DNA from: Punctularia strigosozonata HHB-11173 SS5
Lineage: Eukaryota; Basidiomycota; Agaricomycetes; Corticiales; Punctulariaceae
NCBI RefSeq assembly: GCF_000264995.1
Contig: NW_006767443.1
Span: 807,355 to 871,354 of the forward strand
DNA: 64,000 nucleotides
Direction of reading: 5' to 3'
Every line of letters starts with the position of its first letter. The stretch's first letter is position 1. Shown here piece after piece: positions 12,354 to 24,270 of the stretch. The notes under the pieces are model-generated. The model was not told the origin of the DNA. It saw only the letters and a program-made list of their open reading frames with translations, and made no database searches. The translations under genes were made by a program, and so were the position numbers.

Positions 12354-12998
12354 GCTTGTATCGTCGGGCCGCCGCCTCCCTCATCCCCCTGTACATAAGG
12401 AGGGACCGGCCCTTGTACTCCCCGTGCCATTACTAGTATCCGTCTGTTGTTTCCTCGCCCGCAGCGCGGTCTCGGTCTCGGTTATTCGTTTCCATCACCT
12501 TCACCCTCCCCTCTCGGCCGCGGATGGAACAGGCTTCGGGTCGGCGGACCTTCCCACCACGTTACTCTCTCTCTCTCACCTTCCATGGGCATCCACGCAA
12601 ATCTCCCTCACGTTTCCTCGACGTTCATGCCTGCTATGGCGTGCTAGTGCCTTCTCCAAAAAATAAATTTCTCCACGCGCCCCCGTCCAGCCAGAATGGA
12701 CGATTTGTCCGGGCAACGAGCCTCCTCTCGTCTATACCCCCCCTAACGCTTTCTGCTTCCGTATTCCATCGCGCCTTTTCTTTTTTTATTTATACCTTTT
12801 ATGCGAATCTGAATCAAGCGTACGGCGTCTCGACTGCGCGCGCGTTCATCAATACTTGTTGCTCGTGTAGCTCGATTGAGGGTTTATTGCCTGCCTGAAA
12901 TACAGTGTACCAGTTACTATGGCATCGATTAAGGTAGCTGGGCGCCCGCTTGTGAGCGCCTTTGGGTGGCCGGCGCGAGACGTTTCGCTCGCCTACAG
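12354..12998. other. 3' flank, no gene seen
   Basis: Pyrimidine-rich sequence after the membrane-protein gene, probably its 3' UTR. Open frames here are low-complexity and unsupported. Confidence 0.5.
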
Positions 12999-13000
12999 TA

Positions 13001-13114
13001 GACAGCTTTCAAAACCGATATATATCGAGGTTTCGTATCCAAATCGCTCGATTTGGCGCGCGTTTTGGCCACAGGATATCAAAATCTCAATATATATCGA
13101 AATTGAAAGCTCTC
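13001..13114 (+). mobile_element. 114-bp TA-flanked MITE (family 1, copy 1)
   Basis: A 114-bp unit flanked by TA on both sides (12999-13000 and 13115-13116). The ends are imperfect inverted repeats, GACAGCTTTCAA at the left against GAGAGCTTTCAA read inward from the right, each followed by a near-palindromic CGATATATATCG. TA target sites point to a Tc1/mariner-type non-autonomous element. A full copy of the same 114-bp length and rearranged pieces lie at 25327-25559. The unit happens to be open in one frame, which makes misleading short ORFs at each copy. Confidence 0.75.
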
Positions 13115-13399
13115 TAGCATCTGCTCAGTTGGACGTCAAACCACAGTGCCGAATCAATATTTGCCTCGTACGTCGCACGCGTGGCTCTAACATGACCCAG
13201 ACGCGTGCGACTACAACCACGTCTCCGCTACTTCCACAAGAGCGGCTGCATTGTACTTGTGCGCTATACGGGACACCCAGAATGAGCTATGCTGAAACTT
13301 ATAATCACGAACGTGCTCTTTCAATCAATGGCAAACGCTGCGCCACATCGCAGGTTTTCTATCAGAACTGCTCGTCCGTATGCTGCGCTGCGCAGGTCT

Positions 13400-13850
13400 T
13401 CCCTTTACTCTTTACTGAAGGCAATACATTTCATATCCCCCTCGACATTGCCGGCCGTCTCTTTGCAGAGGATCATCACGCTGCAACGCGAGCTGATACG
13501 GATTCGAGAGGTGATGGCCGCGATCCTGCAAGAGTTGAACTTCTGCCTTCCGATTTCTTGTTCACCCCCCTCCTCATCACTGTGGAGCCCATCATGGAAG
13601 GTGGCGGTGACTGTTGCTTTTCCATATGCCGCAAGCTGGCTCCTCGGCTGGCAGCACTGAGCCCTACAACGCTTGTTATCGATGGACTGCAGGGCTTCTA
13701 GCAGCCAAATTTCGGACATGATATGCTCTCCAACTATCCCTGCGTTCGGGAGCTCGTTTTGCATGGTCCGTTTACGTGTGAGGAGATCCTAGGCCCAGTT
13801 GTCAAGGCCGCGCCCATCATGCCCAGAAGGAGTTGGATAGGATTGACATT
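13400..13850 (+). pseudogene. Relic of an F-box/LRR-type gene
   Basis: The plus strand reads LQRELIRIREVMAAILQEL near 13470-13540, which aligns with the segment just before the F-box in the minus-strand gene at 43392-45091 (LQHEMVRIGREMATIIQEY). The F-box that should follow is not readable in the same frame. Leucine-rich pieces continue in another frame (YPCVRELVLHGPFTCEE near 13735-13790). No start, no clear introns and at least two frame changes make a functional gene unlikely. Confidence 0.4.
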
Positions 13851-13940
13851 GCCGGGTTATCATACACAACGGCCCAAAGCGTGTAATGGGATGTGCGATG
13901 CCCCGCAAGGAGGCTTGTGTCGAGCGACTGCGGAGCAGTA

Positions 13941-14950
13941 AACATGACTGAGATCACTCACAAAGCAAGGCGTGCAATGGAGATACACAGGTAAGCCCGT
14001 AAACAGGTGCTGGTATCAGGCATGTGCTTCACCAGGGCATGGGTTTGTTCACCTTGTCACGAGCATAATGAGGATGAAACTCGAGTAGCGTGAGCGATGT
14101 TGACTGTGCTCCCCGGATGGCTCATTGGCTATAACAGCAAGTCAATTAACGCCGAATGCTGTCGACGCTGTTATGACCTTTGTGCTACAAAGCAGATGCG
14201 CTCATATCGCTCGAAAAGCTGAGTAACCCCAACTCACGCTGGAAGTCGACACCGAGGAGAGCTTCATGACCTGTCCTGCGGCCCGTTCCCGTAGCACGCG
14301 GCGCGCGTTGAGCCTGTTTCCTTCATGTCGAACGAAGGGGGTAGGCAAGGCGGGTGGCTCAGCTTGAGTACAGGATTCAAGTTCCGGCGAGAATAGATGA
14401 TGTTTCTCACATAGCGAGATAGCTACTATATGATACCTTCACTTCGTCAACCCCGTCGAATCGTCAGTACTTAACATACAACACCGAGAACGTCAACATA
14501 CGAATTCGCACCATCTCTGCGCCGTCTCCGCCTCCGCCGCCACCGCCTCGACATCTGCGGTTCCATTCCGATGGATTGCGGGAGCGCCGCAGAATCCCTA
14601 GCCAGCCCGGAGCTCCTACTTTCGAAAGCTCTACTACGTCGTGGATGGGATCGTTGCAAGCTCTACATGCACAGATGAGTATACTACGGCGGATAAACAC
14701 AATCAAGAACGATGATACGAAGGCATCTAGTGATGTGGTACGCGATATCTACCCGGATCGTACAAGTCAAAGAGCTCTATTTACGTGAACGGACAGAACT
14801 TCGTAAGAATCACGCGGGATGTCTGCACGGCGCTCAAAACAGGTAGTGCAATCTCGATAAGCAGCCGCAGAGTAGCGGAGAAAATCGACCCTGTAAGAGC
14901 ACCCCAACATGTTGATTACAGCAGATTGGAATATACTCGCATATGGCATC
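13941..14950. other. Intergenic, nothing recognised
   Basis: About 1 kb at the 3' side of the NLR gene. There are small ORFs and a GGC/GGA-type triplet-rich patch near 14520-14555, but no recognisable gene or repeat. Confidence 0.45.
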
Positions 14951-17900
14951 TCATGCACCTCTGAGGTCGTCGTTGCTCGACTCTGAGGCTGTCGCAGGAC
15001 TTTTGCTACCTTCTTCAGCCTGCACGACGCGGGTCAGCGGCGAATGCATGTCGCGAGTGACGGCAGCCTTACCATGAGCTCGTGAATTTCACGAAGGAAA
15101 TCTGAGCAGTATTTTGCATTGCCGTCTAGTCCGATCTCCGTGAGCAATGACCGGGAAGTCGTGATATGCTCAACGGCATCAGCGTAACGACGCCGGTCGC
15201 GGTCGAGTTTCCCCATGTATATATGACACCAAGCGATCTGATAGCGATTCCCAATGCTGGAAGCAAGGTTAAGAGCATGTCTTTGCTTCTCCGCCGCTTG
15301 ATCATATTGCTCCTGGACACGATCAATCTCGCCTAATCTCTGCAGAGCATCTGTGGCACCATTCCGGTCTCCGATCTCAGAGTACACGTCGTGGGCCCGG
15401 GTGAGCTTCTCTATTGCCTGGGGGTACTCATTTTGCATGTAATGAACATTGCCCAAGCTAGACAGGCAATAAGCCACGCCCAGTCGGTCTCCAATCTCGG
15501 AGGACACGTCGTGGGCCCGGGAGAGCTTCTCTATTGCCTGGGAGTACTCGTGCTGCATGCGATAGACGTTGCCCAAGCTCCACAGGCAATCCGCCACGCC
15601 CTGTCGGGATTCAGTTTCGGTGTACATGTCGTGGGCCCGGGTAAGCTTCTCTATCGCCTGCGGGTACTCGTCCTGCATGCGATGGATGTCGCCCAAGCTC
15701 CACAGGCAATACGCTACGCCGTGTCGGTCTCCGATCTCGGAGGACACGTCGTGGGCCCGGGTGAGCTTCTCTATTGCCTGGGGGTACTCGTTCTGCATGC
15801 GATAGACGTTGCCCAAGCTCCACAGGCAATCCGCCACTCCGTGGCGGTCTCCGATCTCGGAAGACACGTCGTGAGCCCGGGTGAGCTTCTCTATCGCCTG
15901 TGGATATTCGTCCTGCATGTGATAAATATTGCCCAAGCTCCACAGGCAATTCGCCACGCCCTGTAGGTCTCTGATCTCGGAGGACACGTCATGGGCCTGG
16001 GTGAGCTTATCTATCGCCTGCGGGTACTCGCTCTGCATGCGATGGATATCGCCCAGTCGTCGCAAAACATTTGCCAGTTGTTGCCTGTTGCCGGAGCCAT
16101 CGTATTGCTCACAAGCCTTCTCGAAGTCCTCCCTTGCTGATCGGTAGTTGTTTGATCTGTACATGAGTTCACCCCTTGCGGTCAGACCTTCAGCGCGAGC
16201 TACACCTATTGCATAATGATCCCAAGCGGCAATCAATTGGTCAATGAGTTCGGTGGAGGGCCGCATGAATTGCTGGAAATGGCTGAACAAGAATGCTGCC
16301 CGCGCAACATCCGGCGCTGCGCCTTGTTTATGGGCGAGCTCCCACATGAACAGGGAGATGATATTGCCCGTTTCCGGGAGCAAGTTTTCGTACGCTGACG
16401 GGAACCTGTCGTCTCCGGGTTTATTGTTGGCGTGCCTGTCGATCCGATCGACATAATATCGCAGGACTGCTTCGCGTTGGCGCAGAGGAAGAAGAGGAAA
16501 AACAGGTTTCCGTGAAGTAGTAATATGGTGGTTATTAACATGCTCGCGGATCGGTGCAAGCACCTTAATGCTCTCGTTTTCAGCCCTGAAGGCGAGACCA
16601 GATCCAAGGACGGTGGCCAAAGCTTCGTCAACATCGTCGAAACCCAGATCCATCTCCTCAAGCTGCTCGACCCCCCCAAGGATACCGTCGGGTAAGCGAC
16701 AGATGACGGCAAGCAACGGGATCGCATCCGGATGGCGGCGCATTGGTGCGGACTGCAGCGACATTGATATAGAGACACGCATGCTGGTTTCGCGGGATTC
16801 AGAGGGGTGATTCGTCTTCAATAGCGAGGTCTTTTGTTTTTCCCAGTGCTTCAGCAGGCGGCCGCAGGTCGAGGATGATTTGAGTAGAGCCAGCAGTTTG
16901 ATGGCGAGGGGTAGACCGTCGCATTTCTGGAGCAGCAGGTCGAGATCCTTGAACTCGGACGGCGATGTATCGGGTTTTATGGACAGGAAGAGCTCGCGCG
17001 CTGGAATATGCCCCAAAGGGTCGAGGTGCATGACTGACCACGGGACGTCTCCGTCAGCAGGTGGGGCATTGCCTCGCATGGTCACGATCAATTGAAGTTT
17101 AGGGATGGCAGCCAATGTTCGGAGGACTTCCGTGAGTCTCGGCTGGATATTGGGTGTATCCAGTGACCAGGGACTCTCGAAGTTATCCAGCACGAGTACA
17201 ATGGGACGGCTCGCCGCCTCCAGACACGTCTTAAGATTTTTCATGGGATCACCGTTATCCGACGAGCTCTTTCCCATGGCCTGGAGGATACTTGCGACCA
17301 GGGTTAGGTCAGATATCACCGTGTCGCAGCGGACGAAGTAGCAGTCATTCTGGCCTTTGACACCTAAATCATCGACGACGCCAAGCGCGACCGATGTCTT
17401 GCCGATCCCTCCGGTACCCAAGAGGGCTATGTGCCGTTGTTGAGCGTCACATATTTCGCCGGCTGCAGCCCTCACGACGATATCTCGTCCGTACAGGCGA
17501 GGAGGGGCAGGGACGTATTGAAGGCTGACGAGTTTCCTTGCCTTTAGCGCATCTTATGACAGTATACTGATGAGGTCGACAAACCTTGCGGCCTCAGGTG
17601 CGTTGGCCTGCGCTCCCCGCGGACCCTCCGTTGTATCAGGGAGCCGTGCTCGTATCAGAGAGTGGATTCCAATCACCACCGAGTACACCTCGGTCAGGTT
17701 GGCCTGGATATTGTTCACGCCTGAGCTGGTTTCCGTCGCCTTCGAGTAAAAATGGTCCAATCGGGAGTTCACGTCTCCGAAAGCGGAGTGCAACGTCAAA
17801 TTGATATGGCTGACGACGACAGTCTATGTGATGTGAAGGAATGGACGGTATAAGAACTCGTGAATGGTATATGATCATTGCATCTCACCGTAAATTCTTG

Positions 17901-18495
17901 GAGGCGTCGATCAATCTCGGTGTTATAGCCCGAAATCTTGTCCGCTATATACTCCCTCCTGCGTAGAGACCGAAACCATGCCCTGAACGAGAATTTTCTC
18001 GACAGTTTGAGCGGTTCTAGGCCATTCTTGATCTTCTCCAATGTACTAGGGGTGTGAAGTCAGCATGATACAACATTTTGTTACACAGCCGCGGAACATA
18101 CTTGTGAACGGAGTCTAGACACCTCTTCAGCTCCGGAGGCACGTCCTCGCTCCGCTTCCCGTCGAGGATCCTAAGCATAGTGCCGGTGAGCTTGAAGACA
18201 CGGCTGGCCAACTCTTCGCAATCCTCTCGATTCTTGCGGACTTTCTATCACACAGCACGTCGAAATCGAACGGCTGAAGGAAGACTGGACGACTTACCTG
18301 TACCATCTTGAGTATCTCCCTTGCAACCTTTACAGATCCTTTCACAGGGTCGCAAACGACGACACCCTCCGTGAGCGCCTCTACGATGGATAACAGCGTC
18401 TCCCCATTTGCTAGGGCGCGATCCAACTTCTTCTGGACATCTTCGACTTTGGGCTCCTCGGAAGCATTGACCGCGGGCTGGGGAGGGGAAGCCAT
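14951..18495 (-). CDS. STAND/NLR receptor: four-helix-bundle-like N-terminus, NB-ARC-type ATPase, TPR array
   Basis: Six exons (18298-18495, 18102-18244, 17889-18045, 17585-17823, 15073-17536, 14951-15019) give 1089 residues. Residues 1-240 are helical with a KVRKNREDCEELA segment and later RRLQEF. This resembles the MLKL-NTD/HeLo-like four-helix adaptor domain that precedes many mushroom NLRs and can permeabilise membranes in related proteins. The P-loop GTGGIGKTS lies at about 285-293 and Walker B VLVLDNFESPW at about 357-367. A winged-helix-like region follows, then seven 40-residue TPR units at about 750-1030. This is the layout of fungal non-self-recognition and cell-death receptors. The start at 18495 was chosen because a TATAAG on the minus strand near 18610 leaves a normal leader. 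An ATG at 18594 is the alternative. All predicted introns are 48-65 bp and the gene looks intact. Confidence 0.88.
15253..16092 (-). repeat. Seven tandem 120-bp TPR-coding units
   Basis: The phrase coding YPQAIEKLTRAHDV recurs every 120 bp, marked on the plus strand by a GTGGGCCCGG-like string at 15391, 15511, 15631, 15751, 15871 and 15991. The central units are far more alike than TPRs need to be for folding, while the outermost two diverge. This means recent unit duplication or gene conversion. Confidence 0.9.
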
Positions 18496-18606
18496 GGCAA
18501 GAGCGAAGGTGGGGGTCTCGGAACTCACGACCCTCACGCATATATTCTCGACAGAGTGGCAGTGATTCTGGTACGAGGCGATGCGAGAGGCCATGAGTGG
18601 CAAGGG

Positions 18607-18614
18607 TTCTTATA
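18607..18614 (-). promoter_or_regulatory. Putative TATA box of the NLR gene
   Basis: TGTATAAG on the minus strand lies about 115 bp upstream of the chosen ATG at 18495. This is a normal fungal spacing and argues for that start over the ATG at 18594, which would leave almost no leader. Confidence 0.4.
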
Positions 18615-20178
18615 CAGAATCTAGCAGAGTGATGGGAGCAGTGCGTTGATTGTCCCCAAGAATGCAGTACACATGAACAGCATGCCGGCGCTTGGTCGGG
18701 ACACAAGATTCAGGGTGCACTGGCATATTGTGCGTTCTCGTTTCGCTCGGCGGAGCATTTGCAGGATCCATCCCAAGTGTCGTAAAGGTTGAGTATAACA
18801 CGCAGTCATCGTCAGCAAGCAGTGTCCATGTAGTATGTAACGAACCCAGTCCGGACCCGTCCAACCTCCGAAGCTCGCGGACGTGCTCTGGCATCCTCTC
18901 ATCGCCATGGGGGTTGTTCCCTTTCCGTCACTCAAGCGCTCATATCCCTGCGACGCAATGTTCTCTCGATGGTCATGGTTGTGGGGTTCTCACGCGTACA
19001 AGAAGAATGGACTCGCAGGCTGTGGAAGGAAAGCCTTCTCGAGCCGCAGGGCTATCAGCGACGCTTGGGAGTAAATTGGTCTACATCTCTTTTACGGAAT
19101 TGATCGTACTCTCCGCCTCGCTCCTGCGTCGACCAAGTGCACGCCCACTGGCCCGTCATCTCCTCGCGAACGTTTCGATGTACGCATCAGATCGCATGGG
19201 AGAAGTGACTGGTACGGTGTAGCGTCAAGTTACGAATGGCATCTCGAGGTCGAGGGAAGGAGAGATTCCAAGCACGATCGCGTTCGCGTGCTGGGTGGAG
19301 ATGGAAGCGCTAGTGACGAAAGCTGGCCGACTCTGTAGGACGTCGACGTGAAGGCGAGTCACACATGTTCGATGGTGTTAGATGTTTACCACCCCTTTGC
19401 ATGTAGATCACCGGCGTGAAGGCTAGACGCACCTACCTTTCGCGCCGAGTCCAGTCCTCGTTGCCTCCGCCTCTCAGCGATCAGCTGATAGTGACGCCTT
19501 CCTCGACGCAGACTCATGGCGTATCCTGTGGGCGCTGTGCCCAACTTCATCCGCTGCGTCTACGCAGGCTTCAGGGACGTGCACGCGTTCGCACGAGAAG
19601 ATGTGGAGACAAAGTCTACATGTTGCATACGAACGGTATGGAGGTGCAGGGGCCGTCGCATCGCCAAAGTTTTGGGGAGTCTCCACGGGTTCGATTCCGT
19701 CTGCGTGTTGGATGCCCCGTCGAACGGGATCGCTTGGGCGGTTTAGGGCCTCTTCGTGGAGGTGAGTGCAGATGTTGTTGAGGTGCATGGTGTCGTCAAT
19801 ACTGAACACCTGCTCGCGTCCAGACCGGCTTCCGATTTGATCTCGTGGATGCGCTCCTGTTCGTTTGCTCCGTCGCCGACTACGATGTCAGCTGTACGCC
19901 CGAGGATTCCACCAATGTATGCGCGCGCCCTGCCTCCCAAACGAGACCCTTGAAATAAAGATTAAATCCTTCTCAGAGCAGACTTCAAGTTGCATTCACG
20001 GCCTTCTACGAGCATCTCAACTCCCCGTTTCTCAACAGGCTATCCATAGCAAGTCTAGTGCTAGGCTATGACACGTTCAGGACAACTGACGAGGGTGTAG
20101 ACAATCTGCCTCAACAAGATTGGTGTCATGCAGGAGAAGATGTTGCATACGCCGTTCAGCAATGCGTTTCCCGATTAC
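18615..20178. other. Gene-poor region with possible decayed reductase
   Basis: No intact gene is visible. On the minus strand between about 19480 and 19940 fragments read like part of an enzyme (for example HLNNICTHLHEEAL), but in different frames, and I could not assign a family. I treat the stretch as decayed or non-coding. Confidence 0.35.
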
Positions 20179-20262
20179 GCCGGCGCCGCTGGCGACGATA
20201 AAGCGGCTTGCGAATGTTTAGGCCGGCGCCGCTGGCGACGATAAAGCGGCTTGCGAATGTTT
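20179..20262. repeat. Tandem duplication, two 41-bp copies at 43-bp period
   Basis: Copies at 20179-20219 and 20222-20262 are identical over 41 bp. On the minus strand each copy reads RFIVASGAG, and the sequence after the downstream copy continues VIGKRIAER. This is a Rossmann-type GxGxxG nucleotide-binding turn, so the duplication seems to sit inside the start of a former NAD(P)-dependent reductase. Confidence 0.7.
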
Positions 20263-20998
20263 CCGCCATCGCTTTCTCGCGTTGACCCAGACCGGCAGAT
20301 TCCGGAGAACATATGTACATTTCACCTGTGCGCTTCAAACCGACGAGACACGAGGTGTGCTTCTATCCCTGCTTCCACGGCACAGGTCTTGGCTCACACC
20401 TTGACAGGTACTTTGGATGAAATACAAGCTAGAATGCTGCAAGGTCATCTCGTCGTGGAACTCCTCTAGACACTCGGTGGTCTATACCTGGCGCTTGTTG
20501 ATTATCTTTCTCCTCTACCAACTTTCAAGAGGCGGAGGGCTGCTATGCAATTACGCCGGCGATTCCTGTGGGTGGTTTGGAGAGCCCCGTTCGCGAAGGG
20601 ATCCATGTATGGTCCATGAATATCCGGACATGGTGCGGTTCACGTAGCATTGAATATAACGATGATGGCCCAAGCGGCATGAGTATCGAGCTTAGAATTT
20701 TCGGATCTAGGATGAGTGAGTGGACACCGCCAACGCCGTTATGATCGCAATCACAGTGAGACTAGCGATGGCCAGCAGCTTTGTTGGCAAGGGCCTACGC
20801 GCACTTCCCGTGTTCATCCGAAGGAACGTTGCCGTCGGTCGACATGACGCATTCGAGACTAGGATATCGGTACATGCGCCTTGGTCATCAGATCCGCCGG
20901 AGACCTGAACATGGCTGACCGCCGTGAATTCGTGAGCGCGAAGAATTTCTGTTTCTTTGCCAACGGGGAATACAACACATGGTACTATCATTCGAATA
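20263..20998. other. Intergenic, nothing recognised
   Basis: This lies downstream of oxidase A. Only short unsupported frames are present. Confidence 0.45.
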
Positions 20999-23022
20999 TC
21001 AGAGCGGTATCTTCCAACCGCCAGTCAAGCCCATCACATTCTGCGGGTCCCACTGCCGCTTGATCGTCCTAAGCCTGGCCAGGTTTCCTCCATAGATCTC
21101 GTCGATGGGAGTGTCCGCATATGCATAATTGCCGTAGACGACGATGTCTTCCCCATCGAACGGCAAAGCGTCGCCAAGGCGAATGGCCACTTCATGCAGG
21201 TACGCGGGCGACACTTGCGTGACGGTCTGGAAAATCCCGTTCGCGAGAGGATTTACGTAGGAGAAAGTTAACGCCGTTGGGAAGAGGGGGAACTTCCGCG
21301 TGGCGGGGTACGCCGACGCCGACCCATGAGAAAGAACGGAGGGATGAAAGGGCTCGATAGCCCAAGTCAGCTGCGCGGTGGGATCTGCCAGAGTCACCTG
21401 TGGACCCCAGAACTGTTGCAATGGTGATGAGTCAGAGTGTTATAGAACAACATATTTTGCTTGCTCACGGTCGTTTCGTTGAGCATAGCCTGGAGGAATT
21501 CCTTTGAGTATTTCGTGTTGGGAAGCGTCCCACCTCCACCTCTGTCAGGGTTGTGAGCACGCGCAGTTCGAAAGACAGGATGGGATGGGATCTCACCTCG
21601 CTGTCGGTGTGCTTGGTATAACCGTGACCATGGACGTGTAGTCCCTGGTCGAGATCTCTGATATCAACGCAGGGATGGCGAGAAAGTGATCAAATATTCC
21701 AGCTGGTGGGGTCGGGGCGTTATAGAACGCCTCTACTACCACGGTGAGCTAAGAGGGCGTGTAAATATCAAGTCGAGCCATGCAACAAGCACGCTCACGA
21801 GTCCGGTGGCCCACGAAAACGAAAACAGAAGTTCTGCCTTGGGGTCGGTTACGGACGAGAAGTTCGCGGCTGCTTCAATAAGCTGGTTCACGGACGTCGC
21901 GGCATATACCGCTACTCCCCCCTGTTTCTGTCAATTTAGACGTCGACTGTCCGAGGGTTTCACACTTACCCACACCATTCCTTGAGGATATGTTTTAAGT
22001 GTGAACCTGGTGACGATACCCTGTGTACGCGTACGAATGAGCACACCGGTAACCACGTATGCGCTACGTCATGCGATGGACTAACGAAGTTGTTGTGGCC
22101 GCCCTAGTGACGATGTCAGCGTGCATGTCGCCGAGATTGATCAACTGCCTACTCGGAGTCCGAAGAACAGGTCTGGATGAGAGCTTTCAGTGACGTTCAG
22201 GACAGTCCCCGATGGAAGCACGAGTTCAAATCCCAGGACATTGTCAAGAGCGAGACCGTGCTGGTTTGACAGGAAGGAGTACCCTACAGCGTGGTGTTCA
22301 TCGGCTTGGTAGAAGCTGTGAACGCGAGATGGGCTTACCGCCTCCCAGAGTCAGTCCAGCAACACCCACGCCTGAGAGCCTTCCTCCCACAACGTTGACA
22401 CCCAGAGGAACGAGCGCGGAATATACATCGTCCCAGACCATACCACTCCCAACAGAGGCCGACGACGTGGAAGCATCGTACACAACTTGGTTGAACCGGG
22501 TCATCGAGATTTGGATGCCGGTGGTCGAAGAGAAGTTCACATTGTAAGCATGACCTCCTCCTTTCACCTGTCGCCACACATCAGTGCCCATGATCATGGA
22601 TACATCGGGATTACAACCCACGGCGAACGGCGTCCTGCTGTTACCCAGCAGACGGAGCTATCACAAACGAGTGAGATCTACTCAACGGAAATTTGTAGAT
22701 AACCTTACGATCACTCCGACATCTTCGGCCGTCCCAGGCTCAACAGAGCATGCGGAGTTTTGGGAGCTGGACCCGATCGAGTGTGATATGTCGCTTGCAT
22801 ATTTGAGCGATCCTGCACATTGCACCAGTAGTGAGCTTAGTTGATGAAAGCTTCGTGAATGCATCACTCACCTGGATAGAAGACCGCAGAAGCAGACGAA
22901 ATGGCCCTTGCGATGTCGACACAAGTTCCGGATGAGAGTGGAAGTGATCGTGTCAATGGTCTCGCATTGCTGGTGGCCTCGACACTCAAGACACTAAGCA
23001 GCAAAAAGAAGCAAAGTAGCAT
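20999..23022 (-). CDS. Secreted BBE-type FAD-linked oxidoreductase (copy A)
   Basis: Eleven exons (22872-23022, 22709-22812, 22622-22657, 22339-22567, 22153-22283, 22086-22103, 21970-22020, 21799-21921, 21597-21748, 21469-21541, 20999-21412) give 493 residues. Residues 1-17 form a signal peptide. The FAD-binding PCMH-type domain has KGGGHAY, whose His should carry 8-alpha-linked FAD, and GVGVAGLTLGGGYSFLSN. No Cys occurs at the second bicovalent position, so one covalent link is expected. The C-terminal WDPxNVMGLTGGW is the berberine-bridge-type BBE signature. The likely reaction is O2-dependent oxidation of an alcohol, sugar or amine outside the cell. The substrate is unknown. All splice donors are GT. 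Copy B at 53620-55644 shares every intron position. Confidence 0.93.
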
Positions 23023-23107
23023 GCTGTTGCGCGCGCTGAAGTCGACAAGTTCCGCAGACAGAGCGAGGTGGTTCATGCACGACGATCTCGGTCCTCCCGG
23101 TCTTTGC

Positions 23108-23114
23108 TTATATA
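23108..23114 (-). promoter_or_regulatory. TATA box of oxidase A
   Basis: TATATAA on the minus strand lies about 86 bp upstream of the start codon at 23022. Oxidase B has the same heptamer about 72 bp upstream of its start, so the element seems retained since duplication. Confidence 0.65.
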
Positions 23115-24270
23115 GAGATCTGTTAAGATCTGGACTACGTCAACTCTCCGAATGCTATGGATGTGCAGAAGGTGTTATTCACCTGGACCACGTTAAGTCT
23201 ACAGGATGTTCGTGAGTATGTGGAATAGTACGATACGACGGCGGGCGTGCGTACCTCCGACCGACTGCTATGGATGTGCAAAACGAGGAAACGCGACGTC
23301 CCGCCGCTTGGTTTTATTTCGTTCAACTGTATCGCCACCTGTCGGACTCATGGCGTAACTCTACTCCTCACAAGATCCATGCTCATGCAACAGCATTTCA
23401 AACCGCGTTGAATGAACCTGGTTCGAGTAAATTCAGGGCACGGCAACGGCACATGCGCGGCACGAAGAGGTGGTGGAGAAACACAGCGAAATGATCGGAC
23501 CCCGAAAGAAGTTCCGTCCAGGCAGCCTCACCGGATGCTAGCCATTAAGAGGATTCGTCCGTATTGTTGAGTCGCCATAACGAGTTTCAATAACGCGGCA
23601 CGGTGTGTAGCGAGCAGAACGACATTGATGATCGAAGAAGTGTCAACCAGATGCCCTGCGTATGGGTCGTTCCACAGTGGTCCTCCCGCGATCGGATCCG
23701 CGAGGGCACCACAGTGCTAATAGTGCACTGCAGCGGGGTGTCATGTATCGGATGTCTGAACAAGAGTACATCCGGCAATCTCTTCAAGGCTACGCTGCCT
23801 AGCGTTCGATGTCATCAAACATGGCCTACTGCGTCAAGCATGCCACGGCCCTGTGTCCTGAGCAGAAGGTGAGGTAGATGATGGTTGGAATGTGATAGTA
23901 ACACATACCTTGGTGCCCGTAGTACGTACTTCTTCTGACTGTTGCACCCATGAACATGGCGCCCGTCGTCGGGTCGCGCGCAGCCACCTTCATTCCAGGG
24001 GGGCTTGTCAATTTATCGCAGTTCACATGGCAGAGAACCACGGGAGACACAAGTACTGCCCCCCTTCTCCCCCCTCCCCCCCACAAGTATGCTCTAGCCT
24101 GATCAGAGAGAATGAGAGGTGGCGCCGTTCATTGGTCTATTGTGATTGATATTGGTCCCAGTCCGTCGCCGTGCCTCGCGAAGTCGGTCCTTGGCTTGTT
24201 CGATTTTCACGCAGAGGACACCACAGAGATATCATGCACTGATCGTGGCATAGTAAGCGCAGGTTGTTGA
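23115..24270. other. Intergenic, nothing recognised
   Basis: Upstream of oxidase A. There is a short repeat of GCTATGGATGTGCA at about 23154 and 23268 and a C-rich tract at 24059-24086. No gene was recognised. Confidence 0.45.

Noticed and set aside
18692-19222. 176-residue plus-strand frame upstream of the NLR gene
   Set aside because: No domain, Ser/Arg-biased and no splice context. It overlaps the likely NLR promoter.
24059-24086. C-rich tract considered as a G-quadruplex site
   Set aside because: The runs are broken by T and A and no regulated gene is adjacent, so there is no reason to call it functional.
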